Positions 40,622-51,015 of a stretch of DNA of 64,000 bases are shown piece after piece (the stretch's first letter is position 1; each line of letters begins with the position of its first letter). The stretch is from Bradymonas sediminis. GTDB lineage: Bacteria > Myxococcota_A > Bradymonadia > Bradymonadales > Bradymonadaceae. The notes below the pieces were generated by a model, which worked only from the letters and a program-made list of their open reading frames with translations, did no database searches and was not told the origin of the DNA. Both the position numbers and the translations under genes were made by a program. The stretch lies in contig NZ_CP030032.1 in the NCBI RefSeq assembly GCF_003258315.1, positions 4,385,501 to 4,449,500 on the forward strand, read 5' to 3'.

Positions 40622-41046
40622 AGGCCGACTCCGCGGGTCGGGGCGAGTTCAACGTGGACACATGGGGAATCTTGACTCGGCGCCGGGCGGCACGGGTTCA
40701 GCGGGACCGATTCGATATCAGTCGGGTAGCGCACCTTGCTGAGCAGGACCGGCCGGCTACGCAGGCGTTTTTGAACGTCGCGCGCGATCGTATCGCCCTC
40801 TTTATATTCGTAGGGCGGCGGCTCGAAGGACCCCGACGGCTGCTGACTGGCCGGCGCGTTCTGTTTAGCCGGCGTCGGGTCCTCCTCGAGCATAAACATA
40901 TCGGTGAACATATTGGAGGCTCGGCGAAGCTCCCGCATTCCTTTGCCTAGCTTGCGCGCGGTCTCGGGCAATTTCTCCGGCCCCAGCACCAGCAGCGCGA
41001 GCAGCATCACGACCATAATTTCGGAGAGTCCAATTCCGGAAAACAT
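40618..41046 (-). CDS. Twin-arginine translocase subunit TatA/TatB
   Basis: 142 residues from the ATG at 41046. The N-terminal membrane helix and amphipathic helix (MFSGIGLSEIMVVMLLALLV, then LGPEKLPETARKLGKGMREL) are those of the TatA/TatB/TatE family; the GPEKLP turn is typical. The length beyond 100 residues leans toward TatB, but a single copy with TatC suggests it may do both jobs. The remaining tail is Pro/Gln-rich and ends with a Cys-containing segment. The start overlaps nothing; an upstream in-frame GTG/ATG at 41136 has no supporting site. Confidence 0.9.
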   Translation of the reverse strand: MFSGIGLSEIMVVMLLALLVLGPEKLPETARKLGKGMRELRRASNMFTDMFMLEEDPTPAKQNAPASQQPSGSFEPPPYEYKEGDTIARDVQKRLRSRPVLLSKVRYPTDIESVPLNPCRPAPSQDSPCVHVELAPTRGVGL

Positions 41047-41530
41047 AGTAAGCGTATCGTCTTTGTCGGAAGTCTTAGTCAGCCCCCGTCTCGGCGGCCT
41101 GTGCTGAGCGAGCCCTCGGAGCGCGCATCGGTTCATCGAAGAAAAGTCGCCCCGATTTCCGGGTTATAGATAAACCGGGGCCGCGCCGAGTTCAATGGGG
41201 CTGTAACAGAGTGCGGGCAATCTCGCCACATCAAGCGAGCCAAACCGCCTAGAAATTGCTATAATCGGGCGGCGCTGGGCCGGCGCGCGTGCTCGACCGC
41301 AAATCTATCGCCGAGGAATAAGCCTTGGGCGCGCGTTGTATTGTCCCCCCAAACGAGCTCCGAATGCCGGTATTTTTAGCCGCCCGGGGCGCGGGCGGTT
41401 GAATATCCGCCAGATTGCTCTAATTTATGCCCCGTCGCGCTCTGCATATTGAATCCTGATGACGCGCGCTTTGCGATGTTTTTATTTTAACGGTGATGCA
41501 GATCATATCACCCAGATATTAGAGGATAAA
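41047..41530. other. Intergenic region between tatA/B and lipoprotein gene
   Basis: About 480 bases, divergent control region. I find no tRNA, small gene or clear terminator. Possible -35-like TTGAAT near 41449 lacks a good partner. AT content rises toward 41500. Confidence 0.5.
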
Positions 41531-42382
41531 ATGCTCTCAACGAAGCTTCGCCTGTCCATTCTTCTCGTCCTGACCCTCGCGATTGGCGCCGTCGCCTGTG
41601 AGAAGAAACAAGACAACGCCGCCGAAGAAGCGGTCGCCCAGCCGGCCGAAGAGGCTGCAGAAGAAAAGCCCGCCGAGAAACCCGACCCGGGCGCCAAGGC
41701 CGACAAGGCCCCGCATTCCTCGGGCATCCCCGGCACCATGAACCAGCTCGAGTGGGACCAGGACGTCCCGGACGTCACCGTCGAGGTGCTCAGCCCGAAG
41801 AACGACGAGGTGCTGGAGTCCGGCAAAGAAGTCACGCTGTCGTTCTCGGTCAAGAATTATCGCACCGGCAAAGAGATCGGCCAGCACGTCCACGTGATCA
41901 TCGATAACGAGCCGTACATTGCGCATTACGACGCCAATGAGCCGCTGGTCATCAAGGACCTGGCCCCCGGCACGCATACGCTGCGCATCTTCCCGGCGCG
42001 CCACTATCACCTGGCGATCAAGAAGGGCGACGTCTTCAAGACGGTCGTCTTCCACGTCGAGAAGAAGTCCGACGAGTTCACCTTCGACCCGAGCAAGCCC
42101 TACCTGACCTATAGCCGCCCCAAAGGCAGCTACGACGCCGAGTCGGCCAAGCAATTGCTGCTCGACTTCTACGTCTCGAATATGGAGCTGGGTAAGGACG
42201 CCAAGGTCCAATACACGGTCAACGGCAAGACGGCTGAGCTCGACAAGTGGACCCCGGTGCTGCTCGACGCCCTGCCCCCGGGCGAGCACGAGGTGGAGTT
42301 GAAGTTGGTCGACATGGACGGCAAACCGATCGTCAACGGCGGCTTCAACCACACCAAGCGCACCATCACGATCAAAGAATAA
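41531..42382 (+). CDS. Hypothetical lipoprotein with Ig-like beta domains
   Basis: 283 residues from the ATG at 41531, which follows AGAGGATAA and begins a signal peptide with lipobox LAIGAVAC (Cys about 23). An acidic Ala/Glu linker precedes a beta-rich region (VTVEVLSPKNDEVLESGKE ... GQHVHVIIDNEPYIAHY), then a second similar module (VQYTVNGKTAELDKWTPVLL). Both resemble Ig-like folds with closing APGTHTLRIFP and PPGEHEVELKL turns. Repeated His residues may bind metal. No enzyme motif is present. It is followed at once by a strong terminator. Confidence 0.75.
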   Translation: MLSTKLRLSILLVLTLAIGAVACEKKQDNAAEEAVAQPAEEAAEEKPAEKPDPGAKADKAPHSSGIPGTMNQLEWDQDVPDVTVEVLSPKNDEVLESGKEVTLSFSVKNYRTGKEIGQHVHVIIDNEPYIAHYDANEPLVIKDLAPGTHTLRIFPARHYHLAIKKGDVFKTVVFHVEKKSDEFTFDPSKPYLTYSRPKGSYDAESAKQLLLDFYVSNMELGKDAKVQYTVNGKTAELDKWTPVLLDALPPGEHEVELKLVDMDGKPIVNGGFNHTKRTITIKE

Positions 42383-42400
42383 GCCTGCGGGCTAGACGCC

Positions 42401-42441
42401 AAAAAACCGACGCCCCTCATCGCGAGGGGCGTCGGTTTTTT
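42401..42441. terminator. Bidirectional intrinsic terminator
   Basis: A perfect 18-base stem (42401-42418 with 42424-42441) with a five-base loop, beginning with six A and ending with six T, so it can stop transcription from the lipoprotein on the left and from the 89-residue gene on the right. Confidence 0.93.
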
Positions 42442-42464
42442 GCGTTTCTTGCATCTTCGCGTCT

Positions 42465-42734
42465 TTAGCAGGGCCGGCGGGTCACGCTCCACGCGCGAAT
42501 TTTGCTGGCCTCCAGGTCGCCGTGGTCGATATCCCACAGCGGCATCAGCCGCAGCTTTTGCTGCTCGTCAACGCTCTGGATGTCGATAAAGAGCCGCGCC
42601 TTGGCCCGGTTGTCGAAGACCGGGCGTGACTCGGCGGCGTCCGGATTCAGGGCGCGAAACCTCGGCAAAATCGCCTGCAAATCGGGATGAGGGCTCTTAA
42701 TTTTTGTGGCATTGCCTTCCAAATTCTGACTCAT
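42465..42734 (-). CDS. Small hypothetical protein
   Basis: 89 residues, no membrane segment. A strong GGGAGGGAA ribosome-binding site before the ATG and a terminator 24 bases after the stop support a real gene. The sequence (ATKIKSPHPDLQAILPRFRALN ... RLFIDIQSVDEQQKLRLMPL) is unrecognised. Confidence 0.6.
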   Translation of the reverse strand: MSQNLEGNATKIKSPHPDLQAILPRFRALNPDAAESRPVFDNRAKARLFIDIQSVDEQQKLRLMPLWDIDHGDLEASKIRAWSVTRRPC

Positions 42735-42903
42735 CGCTTCATTCCCTCCCGAGGGTATTGACTCATTATTTTTGAATCATTGCGCGTTGAAAGAACGGAT
42801 CTTCAACGCAAACGCCCGCAAAATCGCGTCCTTCACAGACATTGCTAAAGCTCAACACGTCTCGGGGGGAGTCCAGCGCCAGGCGAGCTGCCCCGCCCTC
42901 GCA

Positions 42904-43989
42904 TCAGGGACGGAGCACCCGCAGGGCCAACTTCTCGTAGAGGTCGATGCCCTCGGCGAGGCTCTCAAGCGAGATATATTCGTGGTCGGAGTGAGCGACC
43001 TCGATATCGCCCGGGCCGACCAGCCAGATCGGGGCCAATTCGCTCAGATAGGTCGCGTCGGTATTGAAGGGAACCGTGCAGACCTCGAATTCGTCGGCGG
43101 GTTCGGGCAGCTTAAAGAAGACCGGGTCATTGTGGACGACGCCGGTGACTTCGACCGGCGCGTCGACCAGATCTTTGATGGTCGCGATGATCTCTTCGGT
43201 GTCGCTCACGCATCGAAAGAGAAGCTCGGCGCTGGCTTCGGCGGCGAAGACGTTGCCGGCGACGCCGCCCTGGATGGTGCCGATATTGACGGTGGTCGGG
43301 CCAAGCAAATCGTCCTCGGGCCAGGCGTGGTTGCGCAGGCGCTCGAGCGCGTCGAGCAGGTGGTTGATCGCGGAGTCTCCGCGCTCCGGGAAGGCAGAGT
43401 GCCCCGCGACGCCGCGGCTCTCGAGGCGGCACCTCACCATGCCCTTTTGGGCGGAGACGATGCGATTTCGGGTCGGCTCGCACAAAACGATCTGCTCGGG
43501 CTTCAGCTCGCGCAGCCGCTCGGTGTGGCGTGCTTGCTTGGCGCCGCAATGGTCGACCTCTTCGCCCACCACAAAGAGGTAGCCAAAGTCCTCGATGCCG
43601 GCCTCTAAAAGACGCGCCCCGGCCGCCGCCATCGCCGCGATGCCGCCCTTGGTGTCGCAGGCGCCGCGCGCATAAATACGCGCTTCATTCTCGGCAGTGG
43701 CGCCCTGGCCAACTTCGTCGCCCGGGAAACCCACGCCCTCGCGGCGCGGCCCAAAGAACGGCGGCACCGTGTCGACGTGGGTCGAATAGATAAAGCGCGG
43801 CGCGACCTCGCGGGTGACCAGCAGGTTCCAGCGGTCCTCGGCGACCTCGAAGCGCTCGCACTGATAGCCCTGGTCGCTAAAATACGCCTCCAGCGCCGCC
43901 AGAAACGCCGCCTCCGCCCCGGAGGTCGAGTCGATGCGAAGCCAGGTCTCTAATAATTCAATCGTCTGTCGAAACGCGTCGGTATTCAT
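42904..43989 (-). CDS. M20-family metallopeptidase (ArgE/DapE-type)
   Basis: 361 residues from the ATG at 43989. The zinc-binding motifs are YSTHVDTVPP near residue 71, GRGACDTKGG-like (ARGACDTKGGIAAM) near 115, GEEVDHCGAK near 145 and the terminal VAHSDHEYI His near 340; RGVAGHSAFPE belongs to the dimerisation insert. These enzymes hydrolyse N-acyl or dipeptide bonds in the cytoplasm; ArgE, DapE and peptidase-T-like roles cannot be separated by sequence alone. It is divergent from the PEGA gene. Confidence 0.9.
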   Translation of the reverse strand: MNTDAFRQTIELLETWLRIDSTSGAEAAFLAALEAYFSDQGYQCERFEVAEDRWNLLVTREVAPRFIYSTHVDTVPPFFGPRREGVGFPGDEVGQGATAENEARIYARGACDTKGGIAAMAAAGARLLEAGIEDFGYLFVVGEEVDHCGAKQARHTERLRELKPEQIVLCEPTRNRIVSAQKGMVRCRLESRGVAGHSAFPERGDSAINHLLDALERLRNHAWPEDDLLGPTTVNIGTIQGGVAGNVFAAEASAELLFRCVSDTEEIIATIKDLVDAPVEVTGVVHNDPVFFKLPEPADEFEVCTVPFNTDATYLSELAPIWLVGPGDIEVAHSDHEYISLESLAEGIDLYEKLALRVLRP

Positions 43990-44139
43990 GAAATTTGTCC
44001 CAAAATCGCCCTCGCGGGCCTGAAAATGAAATTCTCTCCGAGGCCAAACTTGGTCGAAGTCCACGATTACATCAAGCCCAGCCGGACGATCTGTCCGGCC
44101 GGCGCGCTTTTGCCCCTTCTCACGCGCGCCACGTCCGGG

Positions 44140-44169
44140 TTGACATCGTTTGTCGCGAAAGTCTAATCT
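44140..44169 (+). promoter_or_regulatory. Promoter upstream of PEGA gene
   Basis: TTGACA at 44140-44145 and TAATCT at 44164-44169 with an 18-base spacer, about 105 bases before the ATG at 44277. The -35 box is a consensus match, which is rare in this window. Confidence 0.6.
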
Positions 44170-44276
44170 GCCGCGTCTATATCACCCGGTAAGTTTGGGC
44201 GCCGCCAACACGAAGAAAAGTGCGCACCAAAACCGAGAGTGAACCGCCCGCCAGCAATTGTATTTGGAGTTCGAAC

Positions 44277-45812
44277 ATGGCCGATGATAGCAAAAAAAAT
44301 TCCCAATCTGTCGACGATATCGTTGACGGAATCGTCGATGATTTGGGCATAGAAGACCAGCAGGTCCCCGAAGAGACGAAAGACGATCCCATGGCCGGTT
44401 TGGGCGGGGTTTTTAATATCCCCACCTCCTCCAAGCGTCGCAAAAAGAAGAGCTCCACCAAATCCTCCGAGTCCGAGGACTCCGGCGAGGAAGAACTCTC
44501 CAAAAAAGAGCGCCTGCGCAAGAAGCTCAAAGAGGAGAGCGCGGCGACTTCCGAAGAGTCCGTAAAAGACGAGCCCGAAGAAGAGGCCGTCGCGGAAGAA
44601 CCGAAAGAAGAGCCGAAAAAAGAGGCCCCCAAGGCCAAGAAATCCTCGAGCAAAAAAGACTCGAGCAGCGACGCCAAAGAGATCGCCGGCATCTTCACCC
44701 CGTCGGCCACCGACGACGCCCCGCTTGATTATAGCTCGGATTACCTCGACGAAGACGACCTTGGCGGCCACAAAAAGAGCGGCACCAATATGGTCCTGGT
44801 CGGCATTATCCTCATCCTGCTGGCGGTGCTGGGCGGCGTAGTCGTCCAATTCACCGACCTGGGTGACGACCTTGGCGCCCTGTTCCGCGGTGAGCTTCGC
44901 GAGAAGCGCCAGGCCGAAGTCGCCAAAGAAGAAGCCGACTTCAAAGCCGCCCAATTGGCGAAGATGGAGAAATTCGGCACCCTCAACGTCACGGGTTCGC
45001 CGATGCATTCGCTGGTCAAATTGAACGGCGAGGTGCAATACGCCCCCACCAGCAGCGGCACCTGGCGCGAGCTGCGCGTGAGCTCGGCCTCCGGCACGAC
45101 CTTCCGCAACCTCAAGATCAAGCAGCCCCAGACCGTCGAGCTCAGCCTTCCCGGCTACAAGCCCGACAGCTTCGAGCTGACCGAGGGCATGTGGGACGGC
45201 AGCGAGGAGTCGGGCACCTACACCAAGCGCATCACCCTGGATCTCGTGCCCGAGAGCCTGGCCAATCAGGCCGAGATGGAGAAGCGCATGGACACCTCGG
45301 ACACCGACGGTGACTATTACGGCACCATCACGATCAACACGATCCCGGCCGGCGCTCAGATCATCTTCAATAACCACCCGCTGGTCGACAAAAAAGGCGA
45401 GCCCCTGGTGAGCCCGGTCACCTTCAGCGAATATTATGTGAAGAACGAGAAGACCAATAAGCTCGAGAAAAAAGAGATCAACGTCGACACGCCGCCGGAC
45501 GTCGGCCACAAAATCGAGCTGAAGATCCCCGAAGAAGTGGGCGAATTCGTCCCCTTCGCCACCCCGGTTCAGCGTCAGATGTGGACCTGCGAGTGGAAAG
45601 ACGGCAGCGCGCCGGACGCGCCGGCCAAGGGCAAGAGCTTCCGCGACTATTGCGACTATAAATTCAGCTTCGATATGGATTTCAAAGGTTTGAAGACCTA
45701 TATCGAGCGCCGCGAAGCCGAGAAGGAGCGCATTCGTCTCAAGAACGAGAAGATGGCCGCCGAGGTTGAGGCGTTCAACGCCGCGGCCGCCGAGAAAGCC
45801 GCTAAGAAATAA
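44277..45812 (+). CDS. PEGA-domain membrane protein
   Basis: 511 residues from the ATG at 44277 (GGAG upstream). Residues 1-165 are highly charged and low-complexity (Glu/Lys/Ser), then one membrane helix at about 172-195 (MVLVGIILILLAVLGGVVVQ). The outer part has two PEGA-type modules: GTLNVTGSPMHSLVKLNGEV ... SLPGYKPDSFEL and GTITINTIPAGAQIIFNNHP. PEGA domains occur in surface or envelope proteins and may bind cell-wall or other proteins. The C-terminus is coiled coil (RIRLKNEKMAAEVEAFNAAA). It is 16 bases before the FAH gene and its terminator lies inside that gene. Confidence 0.8.
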   Translation: MADDSKKNSQSVDDIVDGIVDDLGIEDQQVPEETKDDPMAGLGGVFNIPTSSKRRKKKSSTKSSESEDSGEEELSKKERLRKKLKEESAATSEESVKDEPEEEAVAEEPKEEPKKEAPKAKKSSSKKDSSSDAKEIAGIFTPSATDDAPLDYSSDYLDEDDLGGHKKSGTNMVLVGIILILLAVLGGVVVQFTDLGDDLGALFRGELREKRQAEVAKEEADFKAAQLAKMEKFGTLNVTGSPMHSLVKLNGEVQYAPTSSGTWRELRVSSASGTTFRNLKIKQPQTVELSLPGYKPDSFELTEGMWDGSEESGTYTKRITLDLVPESLANQAEMEKRMDTSDTDGDYYGTITINTIPAGAQIIFNNHPLVDKKGEPLVSPVTFSEYYVKNEKTNKLEKKEINVDTPPDVGHKIELKIPEEVGEFVPFATPVQRQMWTCEWKDGSAPDAPAKGKSFRDYCDYKFSFDMDFKGLKTYIERREAEKERIRLKNEKMAAEVEAFNAAAAEKAAKK

Positions 45813-45828
45813 TCAGGGATTTAGCTTA

Positions 45829-46650
45829 ATGCGCATCCACCGCATCATCGATCCTGAGACCGGCCGTCCCGCTTTTGCAAAGAAGCGGGACGGCCGGTTT
45901 TTTCGCGTTCACTTCGACCAGGGCCTGGCGCCCATCGAGGCGCTCCACCAGGTCGCCCAGGGGCGCCAAACCCTCACCATCGGCGAGGCCATCGCCGAGG
46001 AAGACCAGGCGCAGCTTCTGGCACCCGTGACGCCTTCGAAGATCATCTGCGTGGGGCTCAATTACCGCCACCACGCCGCCGAGATGAATAAGGACATCCC
46101 GCCGGAGCCGCTGCTCTTTATGAAGCCGCCCAGCGCGATTATTGGCCCCGGCCAGCCCATCGAGCTGCCCGCCCAATCCGAGCTCGTCCACCACGAGGGG
46201 GAGCTCGGCATCGTGATCGGAGCGCGGGCAAAAAATCTGCACGAGGGGGAATCTCAAGGGGTCATCGCGGGTTATCTATGCGCCAATGATGTGACGGCGC
46301 GCGATATCCAGCGGCGCGAGAAGCGCTACACCCGCGGCAAGGGTTTCGACACCTTTTGCCCCCTGGGCCCCGCGCTCGCCCTGGCCGATGAGTTTGTGCC
46401 GGGCGATCATTTCCTGAGCTGCCAGGTCGACGGGGTGGAGCGACAGAGCTCGCGGCTCAACGACTTCATCTTTCCGATCGACCATGTGGTCGCATTCATC
46501 AGCAATATCATGACCTTATTGCCCGGGGACGTCATCCTGACCGGCACCCCGGCGGGGGTCGGCCCGCTGAACGCCGGCGAGGTCGTCGCGGTCGAAATCG
46601 ACGGCATCGGGCGGCTGGAAAACCCGGTGATTCAGGCCCCAGCCGGCTGA
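45829..46650 (+). CDS. Fumarylacetoacetate hydrolase (FAH) family protein
   Basis: 273 residues from the ATG at 45829. The FAH core begins at SKIICVGLNYRHHAAEMNKD, with metal ligands in HHEGELGIVIG, the segment GYLCANDVTARDIQRRE and the closing GDVILTGTPAGVGPLNAGE. Enzymes of this fold hydrolyse or decarboxylate 2-oxo/acylpyruvate compounds in aromatic or sugar-acid breakdown; the substrate is open. The N-terminal 60 residues look like the usual FAH N-terminal domain, yet they contain a strong intrinsic terminator at 45859-45903. It follows the PEGA gene by 16 bases. Confidence 0.88.
   Translation: MRIHRIIDPETGRPAFAKKRDGRFFRVHFDQGLAPIEALHQVAQGRQTLTIGEAIAEEDQAQLLAPVTPSKIICVGLNYRHHAAEMNKDIPPEPLLFMKPPSAIIGPGQPIELPAQSELVHHEGELGIVIGARAKNLHEGESQGVIAGYLCANDVTARDIQRREKRYTRGKGFDTFCPLGPALALADEFVPGDHFLSCQVDGVERQSSRLNDFIFPIDHVVAFISNIMTLLPGDVILTGTPAGVGPLNAGEVVAVEIDGIGRLENPVIQAPAG
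45859..45903 (+). terminator. Strong intrinsic terminator inside the FAH coding start
   Basis: Perfect 16-base arms (45859-45874 and 45883-45898), an 8-base loop and six T residues at 45898-45903. It lies 47 bases after the PEGA stop and within codons 11-25 of the FAH reading frame. It would terminate the PEGA transcript but also block read-through into FAH unless translation melts it. Confidence 0.9.
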
Positions 46651-46988
46651 TTGATTGGCGCGCGCTGGCGAGGCCCGATCCGCGGGCGCGACCGCCCGCT
46701 CCACGGCGCTCAATCGCCTGCTTTGGCGTGACATAGGTTGCCGCTTATGCTAGTTTTTCGCGACCTCTAAGTCCGCGCGAACTTGGCTGGACTTTTAGTC
46801 TATTGATTCAGAATTTCTGTATAACGATTGTTTTTCTCAATCACTTGAACGCGCTGGGGTTTCGTCGAAAATCTCGACGCGTCATTGTTGTATTATTTGT
46901 GCCCACAGGATTGCTGTGAGCATACGATCATTCGCCCGGCCGACTCCAGGAGTGGCTGTGGTTTTATTCGGTACTCGATCCGGGAAAA
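46651..46988. other. Upstream region of gyrB
   Basis: About 340 bases with no gene. AT-rich stretch near 46795-46845 probably holds the gyrB promoter; TATAAC at 46820 has no well-spaced -35 partner. No DnaA-box cluster is seen here. Confidence 0.5.
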
Positions 46989-46991
46989 TTG

Positions 46992-49469
<2,478 letters not shown>

Positions 49470-49476
49470 TCGCGAG

Positions 49477-49507
49477 CGCCCCCGAGATTCCTCGGGGGCG
49501 TTTTTTT
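49477..49507 (+). terminator. gyrB terminator
   Basis: CGCCCCCGAG (49477-49486) and CTCGGGGGCG (49491-49500) form a 10-base stem with a four-base loop, followed by seven T residues, eight bases after the gyrB stop. Confidence 0.93.
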
Positions 49508-49569
49508 GCCCGCATCCCGCCGCCCCAAGCCCCCACCAAGCGCTAATATTTGCCCCGACGAGTCCCTCT

Positions 49570-50844
49570 ATGTTGTCCCCCTCCGAGCTCCTCGCCCAGG
49601 TCGACCAGACCCTCAAAGACCGCAGCCCCGAGCTGGTGTCGCTGCGTCGCGAGCTGCACGCCCACCCCGAGCTGAGCCACCACGAATACGAGACGACCTC
49701 CCTGCTGGCGGCGACCCTCACGGAGTTCGGGCTCAAGGTCTACCCCCGCGAAGAAGGCACCGGATTTTACGCCGATTTAACCCCCGAGGGCTTCAACCCG
49801 GCGACCCAACCGACGGTGGCGATCCGCACCGATATCGACGCCCTGCCGATCTTCGAGGCCAACGAGGTCAGCTACGCATCCACACGCCCGGGCGCCATGC
49901 ACGCCTGCGGCCACGACGTGCATATGACGGTGGCCACGGCGGCCGCGATGGCCATTCATGAGTTTCGCGACCACTTGCCCGGGCGCCTTCGCCTGGTCTA
50001 CCAGCACGCCGAAGAGGTCTCCGAGGGCGGCGCCTCCGACATGGTGTCATTCGGCGCCATCGACGGGGTCGACGCGATCCTGGCGGTGCATTGCGACCCC
50101 CAACTCGAGGTCGGGCGCATCGGGCTGCGCGCCGGCAACCTCACCGCCGCCTACGACTCCTTCACCATCAAGATCACCGGCAAGAGCGGCCACGGCGCGC
50201 GCCCGCACCACTGCGTCGACCCGATCCGCGTGAGCGCCCAATTGCTCAACGCCCTGTACCAGATGCCGGTGCAGTATTTTGACTCCCGCGACCCGGTGGT
50301 GCTGTCGGTGGGCTCGCTGCACGCCGGCGACAGCTTCAACGTCATCCCCGAGAGCGCCGAGTTTAAGGGGACGCTGCGCACCCTCACCCAGGAGTCGCGC
50401 GGCCGGCTTGAGCCGGTGATGCGCAAGATCATCGAGGGCATCTGCATGGCCCACGGCGCGACCTACCAGCTCCACTTCGAGCACGGCGCGCCGTCGGTGG
50501 TCAACAGCGCCCAGCTCATCGATCTATTTGAAGACGTCGGCCGCGCGATGCTCGGCGACCAGGGCATCTACCGCATCCCGCTGCCGAGCATGGGCGGCGA
50601 GGATTTCTCGTATTATTTGCAGCATATCCCGGGGGCGATGTTCCGCTTGGGCACCGCCGGCCCCGGCACCCGCACCCGCCATCTTCTGCACTCCGATAAA
50701 TTCGACGTCGACGACCGCGCCATCACGCTGGGGGCGCGCCTGATGTCGCGCGCGGCGCTGACCTTGATGCAGCGCCTGGCCAACCAGGAGTTGGCGTTGA
50801 CGCCGCCGCCCCAGGCGGTCTTTGCGACCAGCGGGGCGGAATAA
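49570..50844 (+). CDS. M20D-family amidohydrolase
   Basis: 424 residues. The metal-binding segments RRELHAHPELSHHE, AIRTDIDALP, MHACGHDVHM near residue 115 and YQHAEEVSEGGA match the hippurate/IAA-amino-acid hydrolase branch of M20. SGHGARPHHCVDPI belongs to the dimerisation domain and PSMGGEDFSYY supplies the last ligand. It removes N-acyl groups from amino acids in the cytoplasm. The C-terminal 35 residues extend beyond the usual end. It is 62 bases after the gyrB terminator, so independently transcribed. Confidence 0.92.
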   Translation: MLSPSELLAQVDQTLKDRSPELVSLRRELHAHPELSHHEYETTSLLAATLTEFGLKVYPREEGTGFYADLTPEGFNPATQPTVAIRTDIDALPIFEANEVSYASTRPGAMHACGHDVHMTVATAAAMAIHEFRDHLPGRLRLVYQHAEEVSEGGASDMVSFGAIDGVDAILAVHCDPQLEVGRIGLRAGNLTAAYDSFTIKITGKSGHGARPHHCVDPIRVSAQLLNALYQMPVQYFDSRDPVVLSVGSLHAGDSFNVIPESAEFKGTLRTLTQESRGRLEPVMRKIIEGICMAHGATYQLHFEHGAPSVVNSAQLIDLFEDVGRAMLGDQGIYRIPLPSMGGEDFSYYLQHIPGAMFRLGTAGPGTRTRHLLHSDKFDVDDRAITLGARLMSRAALTLMQRLANQELALTPPPQAVFATSGAE

Positions 50845-50957
50845 GGTGTCGTCCAACGTAGCGGACCCCTTTGGCCTGGGATGAGTCCCCGGGAGAATAC
50901 ACAACGGCGCCAAGCCATATACATACCACCGAAAAACTGGGGCTCACATAAAGCAAA

Positions 50958-50998
50958 GAGCCCCCGCCGGGCCCATATACGGGGCGCGGCGGGGGCTC
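50958..50998. terminator. GC-rich hairpin between amidohydrolase and repeat lipoprotein
   Basis: GAGCCCCCGCCG (50958-50969) pairs with CGGCGGGGGCTC (50987-50998) across a 17-base loop. The T content after the stem is weak on both strands; it lies 17 bases after the stop of the minus-strand lipoprotein gene and probably ends both transcripts. Confidence 0.7.
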
Positions 50999-51015
50999 CT
51001 TATTAACTCGGACGC

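Noticed and set aside
46803-46825. TTGATT and TATAAC upstream of gyrB as a promoter
   Set aside because: The spacing is only 11 bases, too short for a standard sigma-70 promoter.
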